From: Arsenicicoccus sp. oral taxon 190
Lineage (GTDB): Bacteria > Actinomycetota > Actinomycetes > Actinomycetales > Dermatophilaceae
Assembly: GCF_001189535.1 (NCBI RefSeq)
Contig: NZ_CP012070.1
Coordinates: 3,038,001 to 3,102,000, forward strand
Direction: 5' to 3'
Length of the DNA stretch: 64,000 nucleotides
Below the pieces are notes generated by a model, which ran no database searches, had not been told where the DNA came from, and saw only the letters and a program-made list of their open reading frames with translations. Positions within the stretch are counted from its first letter, which is position 1; every line of letters begins with the position of its first letter. The translations under genes and the position numbers were made by a program. Of this stretch, positions 16,387 through 24,315 are shown in pieces.

Positions 16387-17025
16387 ATGATCGAACGCAT
16401 GATCGGACTTCAGGGTTCCATCTTCGACCTCGCCGAGGAGTGCGCACCCGGCCCGCTTGACGGGGTGCGGCGGACCGAGCTGACCCGCGGCGCCTGGGTC
16501 GACCACCTGCCGGGCTGGCTGCAGGGCTCCCAGCAGCTCTTCGACCGGCTCGTCGAGGTGGTGCCCTGGCACGCGGAGCACCGTCAGATGTACGACAACG
16601 TCGTGGCCGTCCCCCGCCTCACCAAGTACTACGGGTCCGGCGAGTCCCTCCCCGACCCGCTCCTCGACGAGCTGCGCGACCGCCTCTCGGCGCACTACCT
16701 GCCCGAGCTGGGCGAGCCGCTGACCAGCGCCGGCCTCTGCCTCTACCGCGACGGTGCCGACTCGGTCGCCTGGCACGGCGACACCGTCGGCCGCGGCTCG
16801 ACGCACGACACCATCGTCGCGATCGTCTCGGTCGGGGCAGCGCGCACCCTGGCGCTGCGCCCGCGCGGCGGCGGGGCGACGGCGCACCGGTTCAGCCTCG
16901 GCCATGGCGACCTGGTCGTCATGGGCGGGTCGTGCCAGCGGACGTGGGAGCACGCGATCCCCAAGAGCAGCACGGCGGTGGGGCCGCGCATCTCGATCCA
17001 GTTCCGTCCGCGCGGGGTGCGTTGA
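16387..17025 (+). CDS. alkB: AlkB-family 2-oxoglutarate/Fe(II)-dependent DNA repair dioxygenase
   Basis: This enzyme demethylates alkylated bases such as 1-methyladenine by oxidation. The 212-residue protein has the iron-binding HxD (AWHGDTVG), the distal His (WEHAIPK) and the 2-oxoglutarate-binding Arg pair in RISIQFRPR. The substrate-side segment PRLTKYYGSGESLP is typical of the AlkB group in actinobacteria. A TATGAT at 16386-16391 lies seven bases before a second in-frame ATG at 16399, so a leaderless start at 16399 (208 aa) is plausible. Two matching palindromes upstream suggest specific regulation. Confidence 0.9.
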   Translation: MIERMIGLQGSIFDLAEECAPGPLDGVRRTELTRGAWVDHLPGWLQGSQQLFDRLVEVVPWHAEHRQMYDNVVAVPRLTKYYGSGESLPDPLLDELRDRLSAHYLPELGEPLTSAGLCLYRDGADSVAWHGDTVGRGSTHDTIVAIVSVGAARTLALRPRGGGATAHRFSLGHGDLVVMGGSCQRTWEHAIPKSSTAVGPRISIQFRPRGVR

Positions 17026-17028
17026 GGC

Positions 17029-18249
17029 TCAGGCGGTGAACGCCGAGCTCAGGCGGGCTCGCTCCCGCTCGCCGATGCCGTATGACGCCGCTGCGCGGCC
17101 CCACCCCGCCACCGCACTGGACACCTCGGCGAGGACCTGGGTCGCCCGCTCCCGGCTCAGGCGGAAGTAGTCGGCGACGTCGAGCAGGGCGGGGATGGAC
17201 CCTCCGTCGCCCGGGTCGGCGATGTCGGTGGCGAAGGGTGTGCGGAAGGGCGTCGGGTTGAGGTCGAAGGCGGGTGAGAGGACCCACCCGCCCTTGTCGC
17301 GCAGGAAGCCGTGGTTGCGCAGGTGGTCATCGGTGTTGTTGATCAGGGCGCCGAATGCCGCTCTGCGCCACAGCTGCTCGAGGTCGGCGGCGGCGCGCGG
17401 GGAGGATTCCTCGATGACCTCGGCGAGGTCCAGGTAGCTCGCTCGGTCGCCGTCCGTGGCCTCCAGCATCGTCATGGCGCTGACGTAACCGATCCGCTCC
17501 CCAGAGTCCCGCCGCCCGGCAGCACGCCGGTCGAAGCGTTCGACGACGAGCACGTCCCGGCCGGCGACCGGCACGAGCTGGGAAGGGGGGACGGCGATGC
17601 CGGCGGCGGCGGCCAGGTCGAGGGCGACCTTCTCCCAGGCCATGACATTCCACTCGTCGTGCGCCTCGGAGGGGAACTTCGCGATGCCGACGGTGCCGCC
17701 GGGCAGCAGGACGTGGGCCTTGGGGCGGGCGCCGCCGAGGGAGGAGCCGGCGCCGACCAGGCGACGCAGGTCGGCCAGGTCCGCCTCGTCGGCGAGCACC
17801 CTGTCAGCCAGGGAGAGCAGCGTGCCGAGCTCGGTCAGGACGGGGACGCCGTCCGCCGCGTCGGCCCGGAAGGCGCCGGCCGGGTCGCCCGGCACCCGAT
17901 AGCGCAGGGCGCCCTGGCGCAGGTCGTCACGCACGCCCAGCAGGAAGTCGGCCTCCCCTGGCTGGCGTGGCGTCTCGCCTGCCGCGCGGGCCGCCTCGGC
18001 GAGGGCTCGGCGCACGAGGGTGCGCCCCCACCGGTCGGGACTGCTGTCGGCGAACGCGCCGAAGAGGCGACCCGAGAGGTGAAAGGCCCCTGACCGCAAC
18101 GGCAGCGCCGGCTCCAGGGCGTAGGCGCCCGGCCGACCCAGATAGTCCGCGTCGTAGGTGAAGCTCGCCGACTCCGCACCGCGAGCCCGGTGGACGTGCA
18201 GGGTGCCGACCCTCACGGCGGGGTCGAGGAAGACCTCCACGCTCGTCAT
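17029..18249 (-). CDS. hipA: HipA-family serine/threonine kinase toxin
   Basis: A 406-residue HipA-type kinase. It has the N-terminal subdomain VEVFLDPAVRVGTLHVHR, the activation-loop region GAGSSLGGARPKAHV, the catalytic segment NNTDDHLRNHGFL (Asp base and Asn), and FDLNP, which corresponds to the metal-binding DFG-like Asp. All key kinase positions appear to be retained. HipA of E. coli phosphorylates glutamyl-tRNA synthetase; the target here is unknown. The start overlaps the stop of the HipB-like gene by four bases. Confidence 0.92.
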   Translation of the reverse strand: MTSVEVFLDPAVRVGTLHVHRARGAESASFTYDADYLGRPGAYALEPALPLRSGAFHLSGRLFGAFADSSPDRWGRTLVRRALAEAARAAGETPRQPGEADFLLGVRDDLRQGALRYRVPGDPAGAFRADAADGVPVLTELGTLLSLADRVLADEADLADLRRLVGAGSSLGGARPKAHVLLPGGTVGIAKFPSEAHDEWNVMAWEKVALDLAAAAGIAVPPSQLVPVAGRDVLVVERFDRRAAGRRDSGERIGYVSAMTMLEATDGDRASYLDLAEVIEESSPRAAADLEQLWRRAAFGALINNTDDHLRNHGFLRDKGGWVLSPAFDLNPTPFRTPFATDIADPGDGGSIPALLDVADYFRLSRERATQVLAEVSSAVAGWGRAAASYGIGERERARLSSAFTA

Positions 18250-18563
18250 GACGGGCCGCCACCAGGCCGACGCCGGGGGCGCCGCGGCAGCAGCTCGTCC
18301 GCGCGCATCCGGCCGAGGTCGCTCTGCAGGGGGTCGACGGCCGCGACCACCTGGTCGAGCAGGCCCAGGGCCCGCGCCACCCGCAGGAAGTGCTCGAGCG
18401 CGGCGCCCTCGCCGGCCTCCAGCCGCTTGACGGTGCGCTCGGAGATGCCGGCCCGGTCAGCGACCTGCCCCACGGTCAGCCCCTGCAGGACCCGCCAGCC
18501 GCGCAGCGCCTCACCCGTGGCCCCCAGGGCACGGGTCACGGGACGCGGGGTGGGGCTCGCCAT
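18246..18563 (-). CDS. hipB: HipB-like HTH antitoxin/repressor
   Basis: A 105-residue Xre-type helix-turn-helix protein with the HTH at about residues 22-50 (LRGWRVLQGLTVGQVADRAGISERTVKRLE). It should bind HipA and repress the operon. The ATG at 18563 is six bases after a TATTCT hexamer (18570-18575) with no ribosome-binding site, so it is probably leaderless. Two CCAGATCTG palindromes lie just upstream, at the right place for autoregulation. Confidence 0.88.
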   Translation of the reverse strand: MASPTPRPVTRALGATGEALRGWRVLQGLTVGQVADRAGISERTVKRLEAGEGAALEHFLRVARALGLLDQVVAAVDPLQSDLGRMRADELLPRRPRRRPGGGPS

Positions 18564-18569
18564 ACGGCA

Positions 18570-18575
18570 AGAATA
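18570..18575 (-). promoter_or_regulatory. Putative -10 box of hipBA (TATTCT)
   Basis: The hexamer is six bases from the hipB start codon, implying a leaderless transcript. The operator palindromes begin 20 bases further upstream. Confidence 0.45.
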
Positions 18576-18594
18576 GCAAGCCGACCCCAAGAGA

Positions 18595-18608
18595 GGCCAG
18601 ATCTGGCC
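18595..18608. promoter_or_regulatory. HipB operator 1, palindrome GGCCAGATCTGGCC
   Basis: A perfect 14-bp palindrome upstream of hipBA, overlapping the expected -35 region. Confidence 0.65.
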
Positions 18609-18626
18609 CACTAACCGATCTAAGGT

Positions 18627-18638
18627 GCCAGATCTGAC
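18627..18638. promoter_or_regulatory. HipB operator 2, GCCAGATCTGAC
   Basis: This site shares the CAGATCTG core with operator 1. The two centres are 31 bases apart, about three helical turns, so dimers could bind on the same face. Confidence 0.6.
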
Positions 18639-18648
18639 CTCGAGAGCA

Positions 18649-18688
18649 GAGGACCGCGGGCAAGCCCTCCAGGGCTCCCGCGGTCCTC
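18649..18688 (-). terminator. Hairpin terminator of leuA
   Basis: Arms 18649-18660 and 18677-18688 are 12 bases each and perfectly complementary (GAGGACCGCGGG). A nested AGCCCT/AGGGCT stem fills the loop. It lies 30 bases after the leuA stop. No T-tract is present, as is common in high-GC actinobacteria. Confidence 0.75.
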
Positions 18689-18717
18689 AGCACACACGAT
18701 CCAGCGCACACGAGCGG

Positions 18718-20439
18718 TCAGCGCTCGGCGCGGTTCACCGCCGAGACCACCGCCTCGATGGACGCGCGCAGGATGTTCTCGTGCAGGCCGACGCCCCACA
18801 GGACGCGCTCCCCCACCGCGCACTCGACGTAGGACGCGGCCCGCGCGTCGCCACCCGCGGACATCGCGTGCTCGGCGTAGTCGAGCACGCGGACGTCCAC
18901 GCCGTAGGCGCCGAGCGCGTCCGTGAAGGCCGCGATGGGGCCGTTGCCGCTGCCCGACAGGACCTGCTCGGTGCCACGGTCGTCGAGCCGGAAGCTCCAC
19001 GTGCCGCGGCCCGCCTCGCCCTCGTCGTCGGTGCGGATCCCCTTGAGCGCGAACCGTCCCCAGCGCCGATCGGCGGGGAGGTACTCGTCCTCGAAGACCG
19101 CCCACAGCTCGGCCGGCGTGACCTCGCCGCCCTGCGTGTCGGTGCGGGCCTGCACGACCCCGGAGAACTCCACCTGCAGGCGGCGCGGCAGGTCCAGCCC
19201 CCGCTCGGCCTTGAGGATGTAGGACACCCCGCCCTTGCCCGACTGGCTGTTGACCCGGACCACGGCCTCGTAGGACCGGCCGATGTCGTGCGGGTCGATC
19301 GGCAGGTAGGGCACGCCCCACACGAGCTCGTCGATGTCCTTGCCGGAGGACGCCGACTCCCGCGCCATCCAGTCGAAGCCCTTCTTGATCGCGTCCTGGT
19401 GCGAGCCGGAGAAGGCCGTGAAGACCAGGTCGCCGCCATACGGGTGGCGCTCGTGCACCGGCAGCTGGTTGCAGTGCTCGACCACGGACCGGATGCCGGC
19501 CATGTCGGAGAAGTCGATCTGCGGGTCGATGCCCTGGCTGAACATGTTCATGCCGAGGGTGACCAGGCAGACGTTGCCGGTGCGCTCGCCGTTGCCGAAG
19601 AGGCAGCCCTCGATGCGGTCGGCGCCGGCCAGGTAGCCCAGCTCGGCGGCGGCCACCCCGGACCCGCGGTCGTTGTGCGGGTGCAGCGACAGCACGACCG
19701 ACTCGCGGCGGTCCAGGTGGCGGCTCATCCACTCGATCGAGTCGGCGTAGACGTTGGGCGTGGCCATCTCGACGGTCGCGGGCAGGTTGATGATGATCTT
19801 GTGGTCCGGCGTCGGGTCGATGACCTCGATGACCTCGTTGCAGACCCGCGCGGCGAAGTCCAGCTCGGTGCCCGTGTAGGACTCCGGGGAGTACTCGTAG
19901 TAGATCGTCGTGTCGGGGATGGTCTCCTCGAGCTTCTTGCACAGGCGGGCGCCCTGCAGCGCGATGTCGACGATGCCGTCCTGGTCGAGGCCGAAGACGA
20001 CCTTGCGCTGCAGCACGGACGTCGAGTTGTAGAAGTGGACGATGGCCTGCCTGGCGCCGCGGAGGGCGTCATACGTCCGCTCGATCAGGTGGTCGCGGCA
20101 CTGGGTGAGGACCTGGATGGTCACGTCGTCCGGGATGTGGCCGCCCTCGATCAGCTGGCGGACGAAGTCGTAGTCGGTCTGGCTGGCGCTCGGGAAGCCG
20201 ACCTCGATCTCCTTGTAGCCCATCTGCACCAGCAGCTGGAACATCCGCAGCTTGCGCTCCGGGCTCATCGGGTCGATCAGCGCCTGGTTGCCGTCGCGCA
20301 GGTCGACGGCGCACCAGCGCGGCGCGGTGGTCATCACCTTGTCGGGCCAGGTGCGGTCGGGCAGGTCGACGGTGATCTGCTCGTGGAAGGGGGTGTACTT
20401 GCCCACCGGCATCGGCGTGGGCTGCTGGGGGTGGATCAT
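18718..20439 (-). CDS. leuA: 2-isopropylmalate synthase
   Basis: The first committed enzyme of leucine synthesis, condensing 2-ketoisovalerate with acetyl-CoA. The 573-residue protein has the catalytic VDLRDGNQALIDPM, the metal-binding SLHPHNDRG, the LFGNGERTGNV active-site segment, and a C-terminal allosteric domain of about 160 residues. The ATG at 20439 begins the usual IHPQQPTPMPVGKY and has GTGAGG nine bases upstream; a GTG at 20454 is in frame. A Leu-rich leader peptide and hairpin upstream indicate attenuation by leucine supply, in addition to feedback inhibition known for the family. Confidence 0.95.
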   Translation of the reverse strand: MIHPQQPTPMPVGKYTPFHEQITVDLPDRTWPDKVMTTAPRWCAVDLRDGNQALIDPMSPERKLRMFQLLVQMGYKEIEVGFPSASQTDYDFVRQLIEGGHIPDDVTIQVLTQCRDHLIERTYDALRGARQAIVHFYNSTSVLQRKVVFGLDQDGIVDIALQGARLCKKLEETIPDTTIYYEYSPESYTGTELDFAARVCNEVIEVIDPTPDHKIIINLPATVEMATPNVYADSIEWMSRHLDRRESVVLSLHPHNDRGSGVAAAELGYLAGADRIEGCLFGNGERTGNVCLVTLGMNMFSQGIDPQIDFSDMAGIRSVVEHCNQLPVHERHPYGGDLVFTAFSGSHQDAIKKGFDWMARESASSGKDIDELVWGVPYLPIDPHDIGRSYEAVVRVNSQSGKGGVSYILKAERGLDLPRRLQVEFSGVVQARTDTQGGEVTPAELWAVFEDEYLPADRRWGRFALKGIRTDDEGEAGRGTWSFRLDDRGTEQVLSGSGNGPIAAFTDALGAYGVDVRVLDYAEHAMSAGGDARAASYVECAVGERVLWGVGLHENILRASIEAVVSAVNRAER

Positions 20440-20499
20440 GCTCTGGTGCCTCACAGTTCGCTGGTCGCTGTCGTGCTCGACGGCCGAGCAGAGCGAGCT

Positions 20500-20539
20500 C
20501 CGCGGCGAGGGCGGCCGTCTCTAGAGGGCCTCGCCGCGG
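20500..20539 (-). promoter_or_regulatory. Attenuator hairpin between the leader peptide and leuA
   Basis: Arms 20529-20539 and 20500-20510 (CCGCGGCGAGG and its complement) are 11 bases and perfect, with an 18-base loop. The upstream arm lies inside the last codons of the leader peptide, so a ribosome stalled at the Leu codons or finishing the peptide would change whether it forms. Confidence 0.65.
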
Positions 20540-20577
20540 CAGCGAAGAAGCAGGGCCCAGCAGGCCGCGTTCCGCAT
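20521..20577 (-). CDS. leuL: leuA leader peptide, 18 aa
   Basis: A short ORF reading MRNAACWALLLRCRGEAL. It has three consecutive Leu codons (CTG CTT CTT) plus a final Leu, followed by a stop. It ends 81 bases before leuA on the same strand, and its 3' end forms one arm of a strong hairpin. This is the classic layout of ribosome-mediated attenuation of leucine genes, known in actinobacteria. No Shine-Dalgarno is visible; a TACGGT (20591-20596) could be the -10 box of a nearly leaderless transcript. Confidence 0.7.
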   Translation of the reverse strand: MRNAACWALLLRCRGEAL

Positions 20578-20722
20578 ACGCACGATCCAGACCGTATGGC
20601 GATGCGCCGTCCCCGTCCACCTGGCGCCCGGCCGGGGTCCGCATCCTGGGACGGCCTGCCGTGCCCACGGCCGGGACCCCGCAGCCCGGGGGTCTGTCAG
20701 CGGCCAGGTCCATAGTGGCCGT

Positions 20723-21922
20723 ATGACGACGCCGCTGCAGCCCCCCGCCCCCGTCCTGCCGCACCGCTGCGGCATCGTCCCGCCGCACCTGCTGCGGCAC
20801 CTCGTCGCGGAGGCGCCCGAGCGCCGCGTCGTCGAGGCGTCCCGCCGCACCCTGCAGCGGGACGCCGAGCAGCGGGGGGCACGCGAGGTGCGCACCACCA
20901 GGCCCGAGCCCCGGCTGCCCGGGGGCATGAGCCTGCACGTCGGCAAGGGGCGGCCCCGTCGGCCGCAGCCGGCGCCCCCCGCCAGCCCCGCGCACCCGAT
21001 GAGTCCCCACCGGGAGCTGCACGACGCGGAGCACCGGACCGACCTGCCGGGCCGCCTGGTGCGGTCCGAGGGCGAGCCGCCGACGCCCGACGAGTCCGTC
21101 ACCGAGGCCTACGACGGGCTCGGCGCCACCTACGCCCTGCTGGCCGAGGCCTACGGCCGGGACTCCCTCGACGGCAAGGGGCTGACGCTGGTGGCGAGCG
21201 TCCACTACGACCGGGACTACGACAACGCCTTCTGGGACGGCACCCAGATGGTCTTCGGCGACGGCGACGGCGTCTACTTCGCGTCGTTCACCGACTCGAT
21301 CGACGTGATCGGCCACGAGCTGGCGCACGGCGTCACGCAGTACACCGCGGGCCTGACCTACGTCGGGCAGTCCGGGGCGCTCAACGAGTCGATCTCCGAC
21401 GTCGTCGGCTCGCTCACCAAGCAGCACGCGCTCGGGCAGACCGCCGGCCAGGCCGACTGGTTGATCGGGGCAGGCATCTTCACCCCCAAGGTCCGCGGCG
21501 TGGCGCTGCGCTCGATGAAGGCGCCGGGCACGGCTTACGACGACCCTGCCCTGGGCAAGGACCCGCAGCCGGCGACGATGGACGACTACGTCGACCTGCC
21601 CCACGACAACGACCCTGCCCACGACAATGGCGGCGTCCACATCAACTCCGGCATCCCCAACCACGCCTTCTACCTGGTCGCCACGACCCTCGGCGGTCAC
21701 GCGTGGGAGCGCGCCGGGCAGGTGTGGTGGGACGTGCTGACGGCCGCGCACGGGGTGCGGATCCCGCAGGACTGCGACTTCGCCACCTTCGCGCGGGCCA
21801 CCATGGACGCCGCGTCCGCGCGCTACGGCGCCGGCTCGGTCGAGCTCGACGCCGTCACGCGGGCGTGGGCGGCCGTCAAGGTCACCCCGGCGAGCGCGGG
21901 CCCCGCTGCCCGGCGCCGCTGA
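20723..21922 (+). CDS. M4-family (thermolysin-like) metallopeptidase without signal peptide
   Basis: A 399-residue zinc peptidase. The ligands are His198 and His202 in HELAHGVTQYTAG, with catalytic Glu199, and Glu222 in GALNESISDV. The NSGIPNHAFY substrate-binding segment is also present. Unlike secreted thermolysins it has no signal peptide and only a short N-terminal region of about 120 residues (PHRCGIVPPHLLRHL), as in the protealysin-like subgroup. The role is unknown; such proteins can be intracellular or leave by a non-classical route. Convergent with the toxin-cassette genes, 18 bases away. Confidence 0.9.
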   Translation: MTTPLQPPAPVLPHRCGIVPPHLLRHLVAEAPERRVVEASRRTLQRDAEQRGAREVRTTRPEPRLPGGMSLHVGKGRPRRPQPAPPASPAHPMSPHRELHDAEHRTDLPGRLVRSEGEPPTPDESVTEAYDGLGATYALLAEAYGRDSLDGKGLTLVASVHYDRDYDNAFWDGTQMVFGDGDGVYFASFTDSIDVIGHELAHGVTQYTAGLTYVGQSGALNESISDVVGSLTKQHALGQTAGQADWLIGAGIFTPKVRGVALRSMKAPGTAYDDPALGKDPQPATMDDYVDLPHDNDPAHDNGGVHINSGIPNHAFYLVATTLGGHAWERAGQVWWDVLTAAHGVRIPQDCDFATFARATMDAASARYGAGSVELDAVTRAWAAVKVTPASAGPAARRR

Positions 21923-21940
21923 GGGCCGCCGTCGACGGCG

Positions 21941-22771
21941 CTAGCGCCCCGCCCCCCACCGCCACAGCGTGCGCTGCACCGGTCCGGAGTCGAGGTAGCG
22001 CAGCACCACGCCGACGTCGGTGTGGAGCCGGTCCAGCCCGCGGCGGTAGTGCTCCGGGAAGCGTTCGTCGCGGGGGTGGATGCTGTCGCGCGCCAGCGAC
22101 GCCAGGGACAGCAGCTCCGGCAGCCGGGTCCGCGACACCCGCACGTGCAGGCGACCGTCGACCGTGTCGAGGTAGAGCAGGCAGCGTCCGGTCAGCGGCA
22201 GCTCGGTCGTCAGCGCCTCCGCCCGCAGCTGGTCGCTGCGTCCCTGCCCGAGCCGCGCCCAGCAGGACCGCAGCGCGGCGGAGTAGCACCCGCTCGCGAG
22301 GTAACGAGCTCCGAGCAGCTGGCAGCTCTCGTAGTCGTCCTCGTCCAGGATCGTGCCCGCCTCGCTCAACCCGTGCAGCAGCAGGAGCAGGGCGATCGCG
22401 GGGCTGTGCCGGTCCAGGACCTCCTGCACCCGCTGCGCGTAGGCCGGTGGCAACCGAGGCCCGTGCCGCTGCAGCAGGTCCGCGACCCGTGGGTCCGGCG
22501 GCTCGAGCGCCTGGGGTGTCGGCGACCGCAGCATCCCCCACAGCTCCAGCACCCGTTGGTCCGGGTCCCCGGGGATCAGGCCCGTCGTCAGGCGACGGCA
22601 CTCGGCCAGGTCGGCCCGCAGCGCGCGTCCCGTCACGCTCAGGCTGCCGAGCGCGTCGGGGTCCACCAGGGCCATGAACTCCACCTCGCGCGCGGCGGTC
22701 GCGAGCACCTCCGCCTCGAGGTCGTGCATGGACACCGCCACGGCGTCGTCCTGCTGCGCCAGCAGCTTCAT
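21941..22771 (-). CDS. Putative immunity protein of the WXG toxin cassette, 276 aa
   Basis: I do not recognise this 276-residue protein. It looks soluble and mostly helical, with a Leu-rich stretch at about residues 150-160 (SPAIALLLLLHGLSEAG) and a more mixed C-terminal half (RCLLYLDTVDGRLHVRVSRTRL). Its ATG overlaps the stop of the WXG/nuclease-like gene (ATGA), with AAGGAG five bases upstream, so it is translated together with that gene. A tightly coupled gene of unknown fold directly downstream of a polymorphic toxin is usually its immunity protein; that role is inferred from position only. Confidence 0.6.
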   Translation of the reverse strand: MKLLAQQDDAVAVSMHDLEAEVLATAAREVEFMALVDPDALGSLSVTGRALRADLAECRRLTTGLIPGDPDQRVLELWGMLRSPTPQALEPPDPRVADLLQRHGPRLPPAYAQRVQEVLDRHSPAIALLLLLHGLSEAGTILDEDDYESCQLLGARYLASGCYSAALRSCWARLGQGRSDQLRAEALTTELPLTGRCLLYLDTVDGRLHVRVSRTRLPELLSLASLARDSIHPRDERFPEHYRRGLDRLHTDVGVVLRYLDSGPVQRTLWRWGAGR

Positions 22772-24315
22772 CGCGACTCCTTCCTCGCCCACGGCCACTC
22801 CATCGCGACCTCCCAGTGCTCCACCTGTCGTCGTGGTGCGATCGAGCGCTCCGGCAGGATCGGGTTGCGCTCGAGGTAGACGCGGTGCAGGTCCGCGACG
22901 GCCGTCTGCGGCGGCGGGGTCGGCGGCAGCCCCTCGGTGGCGCGCTGGGCAGCGTCCTTGGTCAGGAGCTCCTTCTCGTACCCCTCCTTCGTGATCCGGA
23001 AGGAGGTCCCGCCGTCGGCGGCACGCTCGTTGACGATCACGATGTGCTGGTCGACCGGGTCGAGGTGGTATGCCCGGCCGGCCGCCAGCTCGATCCGCGG
23101 CTGGTCGTAGAGCACCTCGAAGGTGCGGTCGACGAGCTGGGCCCGGGAGGTCATCTCGGGCAGGTCGGGCTCGAACACCTTCTGACCCTTCTTGTTGAGG
23201 CCCAGCACGTGCTTGTCGTAGGCGTGACCGGTCACGATCTGCTCGGCCTTGCGCCCGATCTCGGCGTACGCCCGGTTGGTGACCTTGCCGAAGGCGTCGT
23301 GGGCCGCGCGGTTGCGGGCGAGCTCCTGGGCGTTGGGGTCCGGCCGCGGCTCGCGCGCGATGCGGGGCCGGTGCGCGTCGAGGTAGCCGTTGGACACGGT
23401 CGTCGCCATCCGGGCCCACTCGGTGAGCGTGCTGTGCTCGACGGGGATGTCCATCACGTAGGGCGCACCGTCCGGCGACTCGAAGGGAGCGGCCTCGTGG
23501 GCCCAGTCGTAGGGGTGGGTGTAGACCCACTGGGCCAGCTCCTGGTCGTCGGTCGCCAGCAGCACGTTGCGGGCCAGCATGCCCGCGTCGCCGTGGTCGC
23601 CGTAGTCGTCGACGACGGTGGCGAAGGCCTCGTCCTCGACGTAGCGCCGGCGTGCCGACTCGATCACCGGACCCTGCCCCCACTTGTGGGTGTGCGCGGC
23701 GACGTGCCCGACCACCTGGTGGGCCCGGGCACGCACATCGGCCTCGCGCGAGGCGGGAGACGCGGTGACCGAGGAGGCGGAGAGCACGCCGGGGCGGCAC
23801 ACGGCCTGCGTGGCGGTGACGGTCCCGGCGCCGATGCCGGCGAGGGCGTGCGCGAGCGACTGGTCGACGTCGTCGGTGGTGGCCAGCAGCGCCCTCACGT
23901 CGCCCTCGGCGGCGGTGCGCAGCTCGACTCGCTCGGCGCCGGACCACACGGCCTCCCCGGCGGGGAGGCACGGCCGCAGGTCCAGGACCCGGCCGTCGTC
24001 GGTCAGCTCGAAGCCGTCCGCGCGCAGCGACTCCTCGAGCTGGCGCAGCCCCGCCGCGAGCTGGTCGAGACGGCCCGCGGCGGCGACCACGGCCTCGGCC
24101 ACCGCGGCGACGTCGGCGGCCTGGGCCAGCGCGTCCGTCCGCACCTGCTCCAGGCCCACGTGCGCGGCGTCGGCGGCGTCGCCACGCCACCGGGAGTCCG
24201 GGAGCGGCAGGCGCGCGGCCGTGCCCTCCAGGGTGGCCGCCCGTGCGCTCAGCTGGGCGCCCGCGTCCCGGACGCCTGCGGCGGACCAGCGCCGGACCTG
24301 CTCGACGGTGGTCAT
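22768..24315 (-). CDS. WXG-motif polymorphic toxin with nuclease-like C-terminus (putative type VII effector), 515 aa
   Basis: The N-terminal 110 residues are helical and carry a WXG turn (Trp43-Arg44-Gly45 in SRWRGDAADA) between two helices, as in ESX/LXG substrates. The central region contains VVGHVAAHTHKWGQGP and many charged helices. The C-terminal part has GHAYDKHVLG, then VLYDQPRIELAAGRAYHLD, and ends a beta segment with DGGTSFRITKEGY. A KH pair followed by a terminal G-T-S/T strand is typical of RNases of the barnase/EndoU/colicin (BECR) type. That domain call is inference. The last 75 residues form a Pro-rich tail (LPPTPPPQTAVADL). It overlaps both neighbours by ATGA junctions. Confidence 0.6.
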   Translation of the reverse strand: MTTVEQVRRWSAAGVRDAGAQLSARAATLEGTAARLPLPDSRWRGDAADAAHVGLEQVRTDALAQAADVAAVAEAVVAAAGRLDQLAAGLRQLEESLRADGFELTDDGRVLDLRPCLPAGEAVWSGAERVELRTAAEGDVRALLATTDDVDQSLAHALAGIGAGTVTATQAVCRPGVLSASSVTASPASREADVRARAHQVVGHVAAHTHKWGQGPVIESARRRYVEDEAFATVVDDYGDHGDAGMLARNVLLATDDQELAQWVYTHPYDWAHEAAPFESPDGAPYVMDIPVEHSTLTEWARMATTVSNGYLDAHRPRIAREPRPDPNAQELARNRAAHDAFGKVTNRAYAEIGRKAEQIVTGHAYDKHVLGLNKKGQKVFEPDLPEMTSRAQLVDRTFEVLYDQPRIELAAGRAYHLDPVDQHIVIVNERAADGGTSFRITKEGYEKELLTKDAAQRATEGLPPTPPPQTAVADLHRVYLERNPILPERSIAPRRQVEHWEVAMEWPWARKESR

